From NCBI GenBank assembly GCA_027310665.1, contig DAIDAJ010000021.1:36900-100899 (forward strand): a DNA stretch of 64,000 bases. Reading direction: 5' to 3'. Positions within the stretch are counted from its first letter, which is position 1; each line of letters starts with the position of its first letter. Below the pieces are notes generated by a model. The model was not told where the DNA came from. It searched no databases and worked only from the letters and a program-made list of their open reading frames with translations. The translations under genes were made by a program, and so were the position numbers. Positions 63,230-64,000 of this stretch are shown one piece after another. This DNA is from Sideroxydans sp. (GTDB taxonomy: Bacteria > Pseudomonadota > Gammaproteobacteria > Burkholderiales > Gallionellaceae).

Positions 63230-64000
63230 ATGTCACCTTCCCATTCCCGTGAACGCTGGCTATTGCCGTTGGCCCTTTTTGTCCTTTCTGTCACCTGGGG
63301 ATACACCTGGGTGCTGGCGAAGCAGGCGCTGACTTATGCGCCCCCCTTCGCGTTTGCGGCGGAGCGTTGTGTCGTCGGCGCGCTGGCTTTGTTGTTGGTC
63401 GTCAAGCTCAAGGGCAAGCCGCTCAGGTTGCAGGCTCCCGGCCCGACCCTTGCCATCGGGCTGGCGCAGGTCACGGGTTTCATGCTGTTCCAGACATGGG
63501 CGCTGGTGGAAGGCGGCCCGGGCAAGACCGCGGTGCTGATCTTTACCATGCCGATCTGGACATTACTGATCGCGTGGCCGGTCTTGGGGGAACGCATCCG
63601 CGGCAAGCAATGGCTGGCCGCCCTGAGCACCCTGACCGGTCTGGCGCTGATCATCGAACCGTGGAATATGCACACCAGCCTGTTCAGCAAGTTTCTGGGC
63701 GTGATGGCGGCACTGTGCTGGGCCATCGGCACCGTTCTGGTCAAGCGCCTGCGTTCGCGGCAAAAGGTCGACCTGCTTTCATTGACCACCTGGCAGATGT
63801 TGCTGGGATCGGTTCCGCTGGTGCTGCTGGCGCTTGTGATCCCGGAACGCGCCACGGACTGGTCGGCGGCCTACGTCGGCATTCTTGCGTTCATGTCGGT
63901 GATCAGCACGGCCATGGGCTGGTGGCTGTGGATCATCATCCTGGACCGGGTGCCCGCGTGGGAAGCCAGCTTGTCGGTGCTGGGAACGCCGGTGGTGGCG
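63230..64000 (+). CDS. DMT-superfamily (EamA) transporter (3' end outside window)
   Basis: Open from ATG 63230 to the right edge, so absent from the track. The visible 257 residues show repeated hydrophobic helices and EamA features: LFVLSVTWGYTWVLAKQALT, KTAVLIFTMPIWTLLIAWPV and SVISTAMGWWLWIIILDRVP. Substrate unknown. A second DMT gene in the window (48.1 kb) is a separate paralogue. Confidence 0.88.
   Translation, partial: MSPSHSRERWLLPLALFVLSVTWGYTWVLAKQALTYAPPFAFAAERCVVGALALLLVVKLKGKPLRLQAPGPTLAIGLAQVTGFMLFQTWALVEGGPGKTAVLIFTMPIWTLLIAWPVLGERIRGKQWLAALSTLTGLALIIEPWNMHTSLFSKFLGVMAALCWAIGTVLVKRLRSRQKVDLLSLTTWQMLLGSVPLVLLALVIPERATDWSAAYVGILAFMSVISTAMGWWLWIIILDRVPAWEASLSVLGTPVVA

Overview
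The window looks like a betaproteobacterial chromosome. The best match on gene content and order is the Nitrosomonadales, perhaps a Gallionellaceae-like iron/sulfur oxidiser; this is inferred from alternative complex III, a thiosulfate dehydrogenase locus, the his-HIT-tatABC-protease-Nif3 order and RibBX, not from any marker-gene comparison. No rRNA, tRNA, CRISPR array, prophage or IS element was seen. Gene density is high and many genes overlap by ATGA.

Layout. (1) 1-11.9 kb is a late flagellar block: fliIHGF (minus strand; fliI runs off the left edge) divergent from fliE, then ycgR, an FlhB-C-terminal-like gene, fliK, fliT, fliS, fliD, flaG and flagellin, which has a textbook sigma-28 promoter. 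It is followed by a diguanylate cyclase and a NarL-type two-component pair whose kinase carries a degenerate receiver domain. (2) 15.9-22.9 kb is the histidine operon hisC-B-H-A-F-I-E followed by a HIT protein and tatABC. hisG and hisD are not here. hisF and hisI, which probably once overlapped by ATGA, are now separated by three tandem repeat units. Each unit recreates an ATGA-coupled mini-ORF and a hairpin that can mask the next Shine-Dalgarno (SD) sequence. (3) 22.9-36.5 kb holds a DegS/DegQ-type protease, Nif3, DUF2721, MgtC and an unknown protein, then a complete alternative complex III operon (actA, split actB, actC-F), sspAB and rpoH. In many betaproteobacteria the slot between tat/Nif3 and sspAB is filled by the bc1 operon petABC, so complex III appears to have been exchanged in place. 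(4) 36.6-45.4 kb is housekeeping: glyA, nrdR, ribD, ribE, ribBX, ribH, nusB, thiL, pgpA and a secreted nuclease. (5) 45.5-53.8 kb is accessory metabolism and signalling: a GMC oxidoreductase with a LysR regulator, a DMT exporter, an Old Yellow Enzyme and a large membrane GGDEF-EAL protein. (6) 54-60.8 kb is a sulfur-oxidation module: a Crp/Fnr regulator with a cysteine pair, a five-haem fusion of a three-haem cytochrome with a TsdA-type thiosulfate dehydrogenase, an orphan solute-binding protein, a periplasmic DsrE protein, a YeeE/TsuA-like permease and a small cytochrome c. (7) 61-64 kb has a DUF2132 protein, a pseudouridine-synthase-like protein lacking the catalytic Asp, a DUF3820 protein, a RIO kinase and a truncated DMT transporter.

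How they may work together: ACIII would take electrons from quinol to cytochrome c (or the reverse in chemolithotrophy), while the 55-61 kb module would feed thiosulfate electrons into the periplasmic cytochrome pool.

The most unusual DNA is a set of small GC-rich palindromes, some lying inside reading frames (hisH, the nuclease, fliH), and the tandem SD-masking repeats between hisF and hisI. All functional calls are from reading the sequence; no database search was run.
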